Assembly: GCA_004802705.1 (NCBI GenBank)
Contig: SGPL01000121.1
Span: 1-64,000 of the forward strand
Direction of reading: 5' to 3'
DNA length: 64,000 nt
Source of the DNA: Bondarzewia mesenterica
Lineage: Eukaryota > Basidiomycota > Agaricomycetes > Russulales > Bondarzewiaceae
Shown here: positions 45,729 through 56,892 of the stretch, in pieces
How the letters are laid out: every line of letters begins with the position of its first letter
Numbering within the stretch: the first letter of the stretch is position 1
The notes under the pieces: model-generated
The model's input: the letters and a program-made list of their open reading frames with translations, nothing else
Database searches by the model: none
Told to the model about the DNA's origin: nothing
Position numbers and translations under genes: made by a program

Positions 45729-47145
45729 TTATTGGAATAGGAACTCCACCAATTCTCGCACTACACGAACATTTACACTATTTCCTATCAACCTGTACTG
45801 GCTCTTCGTCGATATACCCTCTGGAAATATGAAAGAATCTGTCTGATCAGGGTTTTCAAAGCAGAACAAACGAAGCAGTTCTCTTGGCGAGAAATACCGG
45901 AGACGAAGCGGACGCAAAATCGCGACCGCCTCCGAATCTGGCTTGCCATCGGCCTGGGCTTGCAAGAACGTGTTGAATGTTTTCGTGGTCTGGATGACGT
46001 CGGATGAATGAGCGGCGCCAATCTACGAGGAGCCAGCATAAGTATAATGAACCCTCACATCCAGTTCCTTATTTTCCTGAAGGATCGATCCTGCCCGTTC
46101 GACAAGCTGGGTGTAGCCTGGATTATGCAGTAATTCTGGTAAATGCTCAAAGCGCTCAAGGCCAAACGTGATGTAGACATACCTCGAGTGAAGCAGCACG
46201 TCCTCTGGGAGGTGGGTAGCACTATGTCAAATAGACGGCCCCATTTCTTCAACACTTTATGGGGAATGGCGTATGGATGACCGTCGTCCTTCCAAGCGTC
46301 CTCATCCAGATACCGGCGTAAATCATCGACGTTTGTCTCAACCCTTTCAAGCGGTGCGCTGCGAGGATCGACCCAATCACTACCCTTTCCTGGGATATGC
46401 CTCCAGAGCTTTCCCCCACCACTCTCAGGGAAGGGGAGAGGGGACATCTTCGCTAGCAAATAATACCGTAGTCGCGAGTTAGGTATGCCAAACTGTAAGG
46501 GTGTTAGCAGCAGTTCAAGGGTGTTATATCCCTGGCCTTTCAGCCGCTTCAATAGCAGCTGCCGCGTGTCTGACGTCTTAAGAAAAGAAAGAGTTGAGCA
46601 AAATGGATTAGATACGTGATCACGGGCAAGCACACCTCAAAACCTGCGACATTTTCGACAAGGATATATCGCGGATGCTGCCTTCGAGCTACAAGTTCCG
46701 GGAGGACGTTCTCCATAAGATGCAGGAAAGACTTTGCCCGTGGGTCTGCAGCACCCTTGGTGAGAGGATTGAGCACTGTGTATGGCTGACACGCTGGAGA
46801 GAGTAGCCAGAGATCAACAGCATCTTGTCCCAGGTCCGAGACGCACAGGGTGGATATGTCGACCTGGTATAGTTCATGGCTATAAGATACACACATATTT
46901 AGGATGAAGTCACCTTTTGAACGATACTGTGGCCATGGTTGGCTGCGTAGACCTGACATGCAGTCTGGTCCCAGTCAAATGCACGGACGACTTCACCCCG
47001 AATTGAGCTCTGTTCAAAGGCCAGACGTAATCCTCCTTAATTTAAAAACAAAAATAAGGTACGTTCAGACACGTCCTTTTATCAAAACGTATGGCCAACC
47101 TATTCCGCTGTAAAATTCGAGGGCTCGTATCCCGTTATGTTGCAT
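45729..47145 (-). CDS. DNMT2: tRNA (cytosine-38-C5) methyltransferase, DNMT2 family
   Basis: DNMT2 looks like a DNA methyltransferase but methylates C38 of tRNA-Asp. Exon 1 begins MQHNGIRALEFYSGI and joins GGLRLAFEQSS (SAM-binding motif I), then VRAFDWDQTACQVYAANHG (motif II). After a 50-nt intron comes VDISTLCVSDLGQDAVDLWL. Motif IV is LSPACQPYT with the catalytic Cys; the residue before it is Ala instead of the usual Pro. DPRAKSFLHLMENVLPEL, ILVENVAGFE (ENV motif), LLTPLQFGIPNSRLRYYLLA and the family signature TCCFTRG-YTQLVERAGSILQ follow. The end is IGNSVNVRVVRELVEFLFQ. The intron after GFE joins to TSDTRQLLL. It lies about 330 bp upstream of eIF5 on the same strand. The gene appears complete. 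Confidence 0.93.
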
Positions 47146-47579
47146 GTCAAGTTCAGCTTCAGCCGTAATTAAGACCCTGGATCTACAGAGGTCCACCATT
47201 AATTGGTTTCGCCCTGCCCGCGGCTAAGTTGTATATGTAATAGTCCACGGACCAGGGCGAACGGTGACTTGGTTTACGTAAGACGTAAGCTTTGAATGCA
47301 ATTGAGACTGAGTTCACCGTCTGTTGGATTTCCATCTAACTGTGCGACCACCACCATTTCCCTCCTGCATACGTCTTCTTCCACCCTTTCGTTGTTTAAC
47401 TGCTTATAATTGCTTATTTCTGACGACAAGGCGAACTGTATATTGATTTGACGAACATTCGAGACTCGCTCCCAATCCCTGCTTGTATCATATCTGGTCC
47501 CCGTTTGCTCTGCACACGATTTGCGACACCAAATAACGACACGTACCTGAATCCCATTGCGACACCCCAAAACCCAGTC
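47146..47579. other. Divergent intergenic region
   Basis: Between the DNMT2 start (-) and the next plus-strand reading frame. No gene is supported; it presumably holds promoters. Confidence 0.4.
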
Positions 47580-48300
47580 ATGAATCCAGAACACGCTGCC
47601 ATACCTCTTGCTCCGGAGTGCCAGGGTCACCCATCCTCACCCTCTCTGCAGGACAAAGAACCGGGCAGCGCTCAGGCTGGATTTCCGTCTACGTGAGTAC
47701 CAGGTTTCCTTGATCGCGAATAAGGTACTGACAAAGTCGTTATATCGGCTGCAGATGGCAGTTGGAGACACCTGGGCAGCTGCTCTCACCCTTCAACGCA
47801 AGTCGGACGGCACATCTGCCAACGCCACAAAGGTGAGAATCTTTTTGAGATAGATCGTCTCATCTCTGGAGAAATGCGCGTACGCACGCCGATACGGTAG
47901 GACGGGCTATATAGGCTCCATAGTGAGTGCATGATGATTTTGCATTGGCGTGGATGTAGGACATGGCCATTTCGGCCGCTCTACGCGTCATAACCTATAC
48001 GGCAAAACATTCTTCAGTTGTTATTTCAGCAGTATGGATACAGGACATACTAATACGTGGATGCTGATCACCTCTCGTTTCTCAAAGCCCGACTACTCTC
48101 ACACATTATATGAATGGGACTTCTGAATCCCCTGTACAGCATCCGTATGTCGTTTTTCATCCTGTTCAAAGTTTTGCTTCATCTCGTCGGATGCGCATAG
48201 GCCACATACCGCATCTACACCAGCGTCCGCGAGTGTTCTACAGCCCCGACCTCATCCTCAAGGATCTGGTTCGAAGATGGGTCAGACAGTGACGCCAGAT
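47580..48300 (+). other. Weak multi-exon coding signal, unidentified
   Basis: An ATG at 47580 opens MNPEHAAIPLAPECQGHPSS, ending at a GTGAGT donor (47693). A plausible second exon, 47755-47832 (TWQLETPGQLLSPFNASRTA), ends at GTGAGA. A third from 47960 reads on as TWPFRPLYAS before a stop; another frame there runs longer (RSTRHNLYGKTFFSCYFSSM to SHTLYEWDF). The splice sites are good but no family is recognised and the 3' end could not be resolved. It may be a small gene, or upstream exons of the PHD-finger transcript. Confidence 0.3.
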
Positions 48301-48627
48301 TCGAGGTACTTACAGAGCTTTCCTGTCTTCAACCAGCAACTGATTGTCGACATCTCAGTCCTTTGATGTTGGTCCGATGGCCACCCGCGCGAGATGAGGC
48401 GACATCGACGAGATTGTGAGTATCGAGTTTGGTTTCATCAGTGGCTTCGTTGGACTGCTTGTGAACGTTGAAAGGTGACTGCATTACGTGGAATGACATG
48501 CTGATAACATGCTTTGCAGAAGACGCACACCTTCTCCGAAAACCCCAACATCGATTGAACGACGGTGAGCGCTTGTTTCCTTTCCAAAATCTCAGACGCA
48601 CCTGAACATTCGTGCAGTAGTATAAAA

Positions 48628-50677
48628 ATGGAGTCACCGATGCCAATCCCAGCGTCATCTTCCCATACCGGAGCCTCGGAAACACCCACTCCAACCCGAC
48701 TTTCCTCTCCCTTCACCCCTAGACCGCCCCAAGTAGACAGCCAGACTCCTCATATTTTCAGCACCCCCCTTCCTACTTCATCTACCGAAAGGTCTGATCT
48801 CCTCACTCTTCAGTCCCCTGGTCAGCTTCCCGAGCGGCCTGCCGGAGGGGAGATTGATCGCATTAGAGCAGAGCAGGCACGTGCACTTGCCTCCCGCAAG
48901 CTTGAAACGGAAGCCCGTCGACCAGAGTACCTTCGGCGCGCGAAACGAGCTCTGCCAACTGAAGATCTCGGTCTCGGGATTACAGAGACTCCGATCAAAG
49001 GTAGACGGCTTGAACTTTGGGGTATTCACGAGACGAGCGAGGAGAGCTTTGAAGAGCGGCTGATGGCAGGTGGGTACGGAGGATATGGGAGCACAGGTGG
49101 TGCACCTATTATCGAACCGCCGAAAACTCCCCAGCGTGTACCAGCATCCAGAGCGTTGGAATGGGCGAGTTTGTCGACACCTGGCCCGCCGGGACCCTCA
49201 AAGGTGGATAAAAGAGAGGATCAGGATCAGGATCAGGCACCAGATGAGAGGGAGTTCAAGAAACGGAGAAGGCTCGAAGCATTTAAAAGGGAAACAGTGA
49301 ACGGTCTTTTGCATCGGAAGAATGCGCTGCATCCCATCGAGGTGGAGGGGAGAGGACGCATCTTACTAGATGTCAACGCAGATGAGATATCAGATCTTTT
49401 GGAGGGGACAAGTCCACAGTCCTCCTCACGTCGGCGAGGTGGCCGGCGGAAAAGGAGGGGCGCAGCGGCAGGTGTAGGAGGAAAGACACGGGGTAAGGGC
49501 AAGTCGAAAGAGGAGCCGAGGGAGGTTGTGGCGCGAGAGGCTGTTACACCGAATTGGCCTGATGCAGAGTATCCTTGGTGCTTGCGTACTTTGGAGAGAC
49601 GGGAGCAGGAACAGATGGAGGAGGCAGAGCGGATGAATTTGATAGAGAGATTTTTGGAGACGAATAGTGAAGAGGAGAGTGAAGGGGAGAATGAAGGGGA
49701 GAGGGAGGACTCGATGGTCGTGGATGAAGGGGGAAGAAAGCGAGCGTTTGTGCCGACCGATCCTGCCGATGCGCGAGCAGTCTTATTGTCAAAGAGGTCA
49801 GTGAGAGCATTGGCGTATAAGCGGCAGTTGGGCATGGATCTGCGTACGGATGACGAGGAGGTATTGTGTGTCTGCGGTGGAGGCGACGATGGACGAGAGT
49901 TGGTACAGTGCGACGATTGTCGGACATGGTACCACTTGGAATGCTTGGCATTAAGGACGTCGCCGAGCTTGGCCGCGAGGAGGATCCATGGTTTTGTAGA
50001 AGGTGTGTGGAAGAAAGGCTGCAGAAGGAGGAGCCAAGGTTCGCGCCAATCAATGAAGGAATCACTCGTCAGCGACGGTATCCCCCACTGTGGGTGATGC
50101 CAGAATCTCCCACTGATTTATGGACTCCCGCCCTCCCTCCCACCACACCTACACGCGNCAGGACACGACTGAATTTTCCTCTCGGTCGTCCTGGGCAGAC
50201 AGTTCACGGCACGGGCCCTCTACCCCTCACACGTCTGTGCACCATGTCCAAGTATACACGACACCTGGCCCAACAGACCCTTTCCTACAAAGTGAATCTC
50301 CGTTTGACCCGACCTCGACACCATCGCGTGGTATCAAGTTCGCCACACCGAAGGGTGGAAGTAATGTGTGGAGCGGACGTACTTCTTCATTTGGCTCGTT
50401 CTCGACGCCGTCCAAGGTGTTCCTACAACGACGATACAACGCACCGCCAAGCGCGTCGTTCTACGACGACAGCCTGCCAGCGTCATCCAGCTTCTTGAGA
50501 GGCCCACCGACTGCTATGTGGGATGATACACCTGTGGATAGGTCGGAACCAAGGCCAGTGGTTCTACCCCCGCGTAAATTGATGGATTCTCCCTTGATGG
50601 GGCGGGGCGTCGCCCGTCATCCCGGTGTGGAAAGCTCGCCATTGATGAGACCGAGAGGGAAGGATAGGAGGGTGTGA
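48628..50677 (+). CDS. PHD-finger protein, frame broken twice in this sequence
   Basis: Long disordered region MESPMPIPASSSHTGASETP, charged stretches (FKKRRRLEAFKRETVNGLL, SSRRRGGRRKRRGAAAGVGG) and acidic runs lead to a PHD zinc finger: EEVLCVCGGGDDGRELVQCD, DCRTWYHLECL, then in the next frame GIKDVAELGREEDPWFCRRC. The Cys4-His-Cys3 order is complete only if one base is restored near 49947. A second single-base loss next to the N at 50158 is needed to reach the last frame (DTTEFSSRSSWADSS to RPRGKDRRV, stop 50677). PHD fingers usually read histone H3 tails, so a chromatin role is likely. No other domain is seen. Both breaks look like base-call losses, but real mutations cannot be excluded. 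A likely 5' UTR intron ends just before the ATG. Confidence 0.75.
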
Positions 50678-51243
50678 TTGTGCATCAGGGTGACTGCATA
50701 TGGTATGCATGGTATAGGTAAATTGACACGTTCTATTGGAACATGTGCTCAGAAAGTGCGCTCACCCAAGCTGTAAATTTCTCTTAGTTTCGTTGTTGTC
50801 TGCTCATAGAGGATGCGCTCAGCGCTTGTGTACTTACTTACTATTGTTGTCCTTTCCCGGTCGTGAACTTATTCCACCGAGGACTTAGTTGTATCTGAAC
50901 CCGCAGTCGCGTTTAGTGCAGTATCTGAATCTATTGTGTTGTCCTGTACTGACGACGTAGTTTAGTTAACGTTGTTCCTTGAGAAGAAATACTTACTTGC
51001 TCGTCATCTAGATGAATGATCTATTTTTTTTTTGCCTTCGCGGGCCATGAGAACAATGTCAAGGANAATTTGTGCGGATTGAGCTCGCGATGGAAACATC
51101 GGACGATGTTAGTTCAGTAATAAAGGACAGGGTGACGTGAAGGATTCAGTTTGGCAGGGTTAGGCGCGTATGCAACAACGCGACGCGTCTGTCACCGTGA
51201 CACTCGCGTTTTTTTCAGTCACTTCCAAGCTGTACTACCCACC
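50678..51243. other. Intergenic, no gene supported
   Basis: PHD gene 3' UTR and promoter of the following gene. It has several TACTTACT/ACTTAC repeats near 50830-51000 and one N at 51066. Confidence 0.5.
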
Positions 51244-53080
51244 ATGTCGCGGTCTCAAGCGACGGTAGCTCAGGAACTCATAATTGCGATTGTAGGCGTC
51301 TTCATTTTCAACAGAAAATGGAAAGATGTGATTTTGGTCATAATCAGGGACTTACAGCACTCAAATTCAAACCTCCAGCACAGTCCGTCCAAGGTCTGCT
51401 TTTTTCGCGCTTCTGCGGTGTAATATTTTTGTCGACGCGTCTAGCGACTTTCAGCCTACGTGCTTGATTTGGAGAGCAAATTCCCTTTACCTGGAAGCTT
51501 TCCGGAAGACCCTTGGAGAAAGCGGGCTCTGGAGCTGGAGGACAAGCTGCGCGTCATCCATGCGGTGTCCGAGTCTGAGCATATAGGTCTGAAGCGGCGG
51601 ACAAGCTGCACGTCTGCGCTCACTTGTCTCATTGCATGACGCTGTTATATCTTTTCCAGAACTGCTTGCTCTACGATCTGCATCGAAAAATATCACATCC
51701 CCTCTTCCGACTCCGGTGGACTCAACCCCCAATACGTCTTCCTCCAAGAAGAAAAAAGTGAAAAGGACATCGGTGGAGAAATCCCAACTTGTGGATTCTT
51801 CTCAGAACCATAAATTTGACTTGCAGCAAATTCTTACTGATTATCCAGGTGCATATAGTGCTGTCCTCCTGTTCGGCCCGGCGACCTTCTCTTGAAACTG
51901 GACGCTCAATGACCATTATACAGATACAGCTCCACCTCTGTCGACTTCTTCTGTGTTCTTACAGGCCCTCCGGACACTTCAGACTATTGCACGTACTCTG
52001 GACGAAGATTCAGACGTCCCTTTGCCTCCGCCCTCCATCTTTGTTGCCGTCACGAACAGATGCTTGGAGTCTCTAGGGACTCTGTTGGCGTCTATGGTTT
52101 CATCGCATTCAGGCTCTTCAAATGCCGCATCTTCGCCCTCAGATCCGCATGTTCTATCAACAGTGACAACAGTGGTGCCGCATGTACTCTGGCTGATCCT
52201 CCTCTATATCCTGCGGGCATATACTAAGAAGGGAAAGGCTTCATGTACACGAGAAACATCTGTCTGGAATCTTGACAAAGAAACTGCCCCCTCGCTTAGC
52301 GCTTTGGCTCTCAATGGCGATATCTCTTCCGTACTGGGCGCTATCTTTGGACCGCTCGCTGAGTTGATCTTGCTTCCCATCGTCACATCATTTCATCTCG
52401 TAGCCACTTCGCGTTTGGAAGCACTTTTCGTGTCCTCCGACTGCAAGAACGCAGCCAATGCTGAACCACTCCCTTCTCAGGCACAGCAGCGTGCGAAGAC
52501 TCAGCTGAACCCAGATGATCTCCTGCACTGCTTGCGCGCCATCATCGCCGTCCTAGATCGCATGTCTTCTGTTGCTGTGCACCAGTTTCCTCGCCAGGCC
52601 CAAGACCTTATGGACCTTGTGCAGATGCTCAAAGACCGGGTCGCGTTGCAGACTGTGCGCGAGTTGAACGGCTTGTTCTCAGAATTTGAGGGCCATGAAT
52701 CTAGCAAGGTATCCGACCTTGCGGACTCGGACCTAACGACAACCAAACTCACTCGTGCGGCGCGCATAAGGCGATTGGCACGGAAAGATACGCTTCACTG
52801 GCTCTGTGCTGTGCTTGCGCTCTCTACGCATGCAGCTTCTGGCGATCATAGTTCCGCGCCGTTGTCGCCTGAGATAGGTATTGGAGATTCTATCCTGAGG
52901 GAGGCGCTAAGCGGGTCCTTGGCCGAGTTTCTGCGGATGCGATTTGGCAGCCAAAATGGACAACCTGTGCGGGGCGGTATGGATGAAGTGGAGGAGGGGA
53001 TGGTGCTGGCTGTGTTCGAGAAGGCGTGGGGTGTGGGGTTGGGGATTGAAGTGAATGGAGACGATGTTCTAATGAAGTGA
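51244..53080 (+). CDS. Conserved-looking protein of unknown function
   Basis: First exon MSRSQAT, a short second exon HSNSNLQHSPSK, then RLSAYVLDLESKFPLPGSFP and AVSESEHI; these join in phase. After ELLALRSASKNITSPLPTPV comes a basic linker (SSKKKKVKRTSVEKSQ), and after another intron one long exon from about 51940. This is mostly helical and hydrophobic: FLQALRTLQTIARTLDEDSD, VVPHVLWLILLYILRAYTKK, FGPLAELILLPIVTSFHLVA and DLMDLVQMLKDRVALQTVRE. It ends GIEVNGDDVLMK. The LWLILLYILRAY stretch could be a membrane helix or the core of an alpha-helical repeat. No known family is recognised. Intron phases and one long clean exon support a real gene. Confidence 0.7.
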
Positions 53081-53681
53081 ACGTGCGTAAGTATATTTGT
53101 AGCTGGACCATTCTTAGTTTCTTTTCCTGAATGCTGCTGACCTAGGCTGCTGCTCATTACAGGTTTGGACTACGACGGACCTATGGATATCTTTTTCATC
53201 TTATCATTTTCATTGACTTTGATTGGGAACGAGTAGTTCATCACAACAGATGTCTTCAGAGAATTGGAGGACTTTCAAAGGAACTTTGGCGAGCGAATGG
53301 GGCAGGTATGTTATTACTGAATAAGGCAGGTGTTATACTGAATCAGGTAGATGTCGTCGTCTGCACACGGCCGTTTTGAGCTTTCAATACGATTTCGCCG
53401 CGGCTCTATGTCTCGGCTGTGGATTTGTTTTTTTGCTCTCAGGGGTAATGCTGCGTTGCGTTTTTGCAGCGGTCTGACGATGGTGACGAAGAGATCTGAC
53501 GTCAATATCCATACTCCGACGCACACATAACAACTGCGCCCTCTCGCCAACCTCCTCTGCTCGTCTGATCAACTTTGTTAAACCTTTGTCGATAAAATCT
53601 GCCAACGATGGCTATGGTCAAATTTCACAATATTATTTCACTGCTGAAGTGTGCGTCTGACGTTTGTCGCAGGCACTTCAA
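53081..53681. other. Intergenic, no gene supported
   Basis: Holds the 3' UTR of the preceding gene and the promoter of the oxidoreductase gene. An ATG at 53608 opens a short frame that does not splice in phase into the oxidoreductase. Confidence 0.45.
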
Positions 53682-55082
53682 ATGTGGACTTGTCTCCACC
53701 AATACTTTTACTCCTCTTCGGCGCCCAGCAAACACACCGCCAACCCCCTTCGCATGGGCATCCTCTCAACCGCCAAGATTAATGCAGTCGCCGTCATTCA
53801 CCCCGCTCAAACTCACGACGACGTCCTCATCACCGCTATAGCGTCGCGCGAGCTTTCCTCCGCCAAGTCGGTGGCTAAGAAGTATGATATCCCTATTGCG
53901 TATGGCTCGTACGAGGAGCTGCTCGACAGCGATCAGGTTGATTGTGTCTACATTTCGCTTCCGAATGGCATGCACGCCGAATGGGCCATGAGGGCGCTTG
54001 AGAAGGGTAAGCACGTCTTGTTAGAAAAGCCCTTCACGAGCAATGAGGAGGAAGCGAAGAGGGTTGTGAAATGTGCGGAAGAAAAGGGGTTGGTGGTGAT
54101 GGAGGCGTTCCATTGGCAGTGCCATCCGGCGGCCCATGCGTTCAAAGAGATTATCTACTCGGGCAAGGTGAGTCGTGTGTCGCGTTATTGTTTTTGTTTT
54201 CAGTTATTTAATTACGCTCGATTGCAGTATGGCAAGATCCTCAAGACAGATGCGACCATGACCTCGCCGACTGGATCAATCCCTGAGTCAGATATCCGTT
54301 GGCGATACGACCTCGCCGGCGGTTCACTTATGGTGCGTCAATCGTCAGGCGTTTTCTGTGCTTTCACTGGATTTACCCCTATCGCAGGACATGACCTATG
54401 TCATCTCTTCCACTCGCTTTGTGCTCGACGCAGGGGCGCCTTTAACCGTTACGGACGCAAAAGCACGAACGCTGCCCAAGGACGACCGTGTTGATGAGGC
54501 AATGGAAGCGACCCTTCTGTTTGAGCAAGGCAGTGCGGAGGGTGGTACGGGAAATTATGAGGCTGAATCTTCCATCCACACCGTACGAAGATTGTTTTTC
54601 ATTCCTCCTTGTACTGACTATCTGCAACGATGCCTGTCCACAGGACATGAAACGTGCCAACCTTTGCTACATCATCCCCCGCGTCTGGGAGCTCCCTACC
54701 ATTACCGTCACGACGGAACGCGCGACGGTCAAGCTGTACAACTATATGCTGCCACATCTTTACCATTACATCGCCATCACCGACCATGCAGACGGTAAGA
54801 CGAGGTACGAGAAGCATTACAAAAGTTCAAAGAGCCACGGTGAGGCGGGGGAGGCGCATTGGAGCACTTATCGGTGGCAGCTTGAGTGCTTCGTGGATAA
54901 GTTGCGAGGCCGCACGCCCAAGCACTGGATTACGGGGCAGAGCAGCATCGATCAGATGAGGAGCATTGATATGGTGTATATGAAGGTGCGCATGCCTAGC
55001 GGCTTGGACGGTGATGGACTTGTAACCTTTTGGAATGCAGGCAGGACTGCCGTTGAGGCCAACGACGAGCTATCGTGCGTGA
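53682..55082 (+). CDS. Gfo/Idh/MocA-family NAD(P)-dependent oxidoreductase (dihydrodiol dehydrogenase-like)
   Basis: Cytosolic dehydrogenase related to dimeric dihydrodiol dehydrogenase and D-xylose 1-dehydrogenase. Rossmann region from RMGILSTAKINAVAVIHPAQ, then ELSSAKSVAKKYDIPIAYGS, VDCVYISLPNGMHAEWAMRA and the family EKP motif HVLLEKPFTSNEEEAKRVV. The C-terminal sheet domain begins GKILKTDATMTSPTGSIPES and DIRWRYDLAGGSLMD. After introns come AKARTLPKDDRVDEAMEATL and EAHWSTYRWQLECFVDKLRG. The last intron (donor after VYMK) joins AGLPLRPTTSYRA, the usual family end, stopping at 55082. Start 53682 (MWTCLHQYFYSSSAPSK) is the first ATG in phase. The nucleotide-binding loop reads GILSTAKI, a common variant. 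Substrate is unknown. Confidence 0.9.
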
Positions 55083-56790
55083 TGGGTTTTGCACGCACGG
55101 CAAAAATGAGGACGTCATGTACACTGTGCTGTCGGAGCCTGTGATTGTAAGCCTGTAATTTTTTATTAAAAAAAAATGTCGTAGTGCACATGTGTATTGT
55201 ATATTTTATCCATCAAGTTGCTTATTGATTCCTTTGTCGTGTCCGAACGCTCGATTCATATCCGACATCCAAGTATGTTATGTCGAACAACTGCACGATG
55301 TTACGATTGTTTCTACAACATCGCCGCGAGTGGGTGGCCTTGTCAATTCCTTTCAGCGGACTCATGAATGAATTGCATCGGGCGGCGAGGTGAAGTGTCT
55401 TGACTGTGAGGTAGCGGGAATTCTAAGAATCCTCTGTGATGGTTGTTCGCCGGCGCACTGACTTCGTGAGAGCGAAGGTCCACAACGACGTTGGGGATTC
55501 ACGTGCGCCCTGCCTAGGTGTTATGTCACGCACTCGACCGCTGCAGGGGTTGGAGACGAACTTGGACGGGGCCATAGCGGTAAAATCTCGGAGCTCAAGC
55601 TCGAACATTGGCCTGTCCCATCGACGTGGATTTCTCGGTGTGAGTACGTATTTCTGGAGTCGGATGCGATGGTGGGTGGTCCCTCGAGGATCGGCTGGTT
55701 CAATGAAAATGAAAGGAGGCGGCACACACTGCTCGGGCGGATCGCGTTTCCGTGGAGGCTGACGCAAAAGAGGATCGCGTGGACGGGTGTTGGGGAATCA
55801 GGCTGGAGTCCGTCGATAGGGGTGTGATGACTGATGAGGCGAGGGGAGTTTCGCGAGTCTCGAGTCTCGACTGGCGTAGTCCCGCGCCGCACGCTACGCA
55901 TTTGCATCCATGGGGTTGACGACATCCACGGCGCAGTCGGGGACGGGGGGGGGCGTACTGGGCCTGGATGGACCCCGCTCAGCATCGAATCCACACGTTC
56001 GTCGCGGAAGACGTCAATGCGTCCACACAACCACCCGTGAACGGTGAATCGTGACGGAGGGCGTTCCTGACGTGTGTAAGAGTGAGTAAGCTAGCCAGTG
56101 GGTGGGTTCGGAAGCTATTTCTTGAGGTGGATTTATTTGAGCAGCGCCGAGGAACTTATATTGGGACTCATCCTTCTTCTGCGTGCGTCGGGAGCGGCGT
56201 GCGAGTGCGAGATGAAAGACTAGACTCGGACGGGGCGCGCCTTCTGCAGCCTCTTCAACAGGGAAAGCCCGCGTCGTCCGAGCGGTGCCGGGGGAGGCGC
56301 CCATGCCATGGGACACAATGGCGCGGACAAGGCAGACGAACGTGTGAGATAAGTTCGGGAAGTTCCCTGCGCAAGGCGGGCGGGGGGCACCATAGATACA
56401 GTAGATAGAGTTTGCGCCCGAGGGAGGTGGTGATGGGATGCGGACTCTGGCCCGCGCCGATGGACGGATATGTGGGTTCCCCACTTTCGCCGCCCGGGAT
56501 TGGAGACATCGTGCATCTACGTTCAACGTCCATTGAGCGGGCGAGCGAGCGAGACGGGGTGAGGACCGATCGGGCGCGTCGAGCGATCCACGAACGAAGC
56601 GTTTGAGTCGGAGTTGGGAGTTGGGAAGTGAGTGTATGACGACTTGGCGAGGGGGGGCAGGAATCCAATCGAGCTGAGAGCCTAATGCGACGCATCGGAT
56701 GGATGCGTGCACAGCTGTACCCACACTGCGCGCGCCAGATGACCGACAGGAGTCTCACTGGAAACAATCCATATGGACCTGCATCTGCCA
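55083..56790. other. Intergenic, GC-rich, no gene supported
   Basis: About 1.7 kb. From 55,440 onward it is GC-rich with G runs (near 55945) and many overlapping frames on both strands up to 236 codons. These are Arg/Pro/Ser-rich, carry no recognisable motif and appear at once in several frames, as expected from GC bias. Degenerate coding sequence cannot be ruled out. Confidence 0.4.
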
Positions 56791-56791
56791 G

Positions 56792-56808
56792 CCAATCAGC
56801 GTATATAG
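56792..56808 (+). promoter_or_regulatory. CCAAT and TATA boxes of the trypsin-like gene
   Basis: CCAAT at 56792-56796 is followed at once by TATATAG at 56802-56808, about 85 bp before the ATG at 56893. A clear TATA element at this distance suggests a defined, possibly inducible or strong promoter. Confidence 0.6.
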
Positions 56809-56892
56809 AGTGTACGCCGGAACACCACACAGGGGGGGTTACCCTGGCAGTGACCCCTGGCTGGCGAGAGAAGCGTGACCACTCCTGTTGCC

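Noticed and set aside
56014..56830. Minus-strand frames of 191-236 codons upstream of the trypsin-like gene
   Set aside because: GC-rich region gives several simultaneous long frames; no motif, no splice structure, overlaps the promoter of the plus-strand gene.
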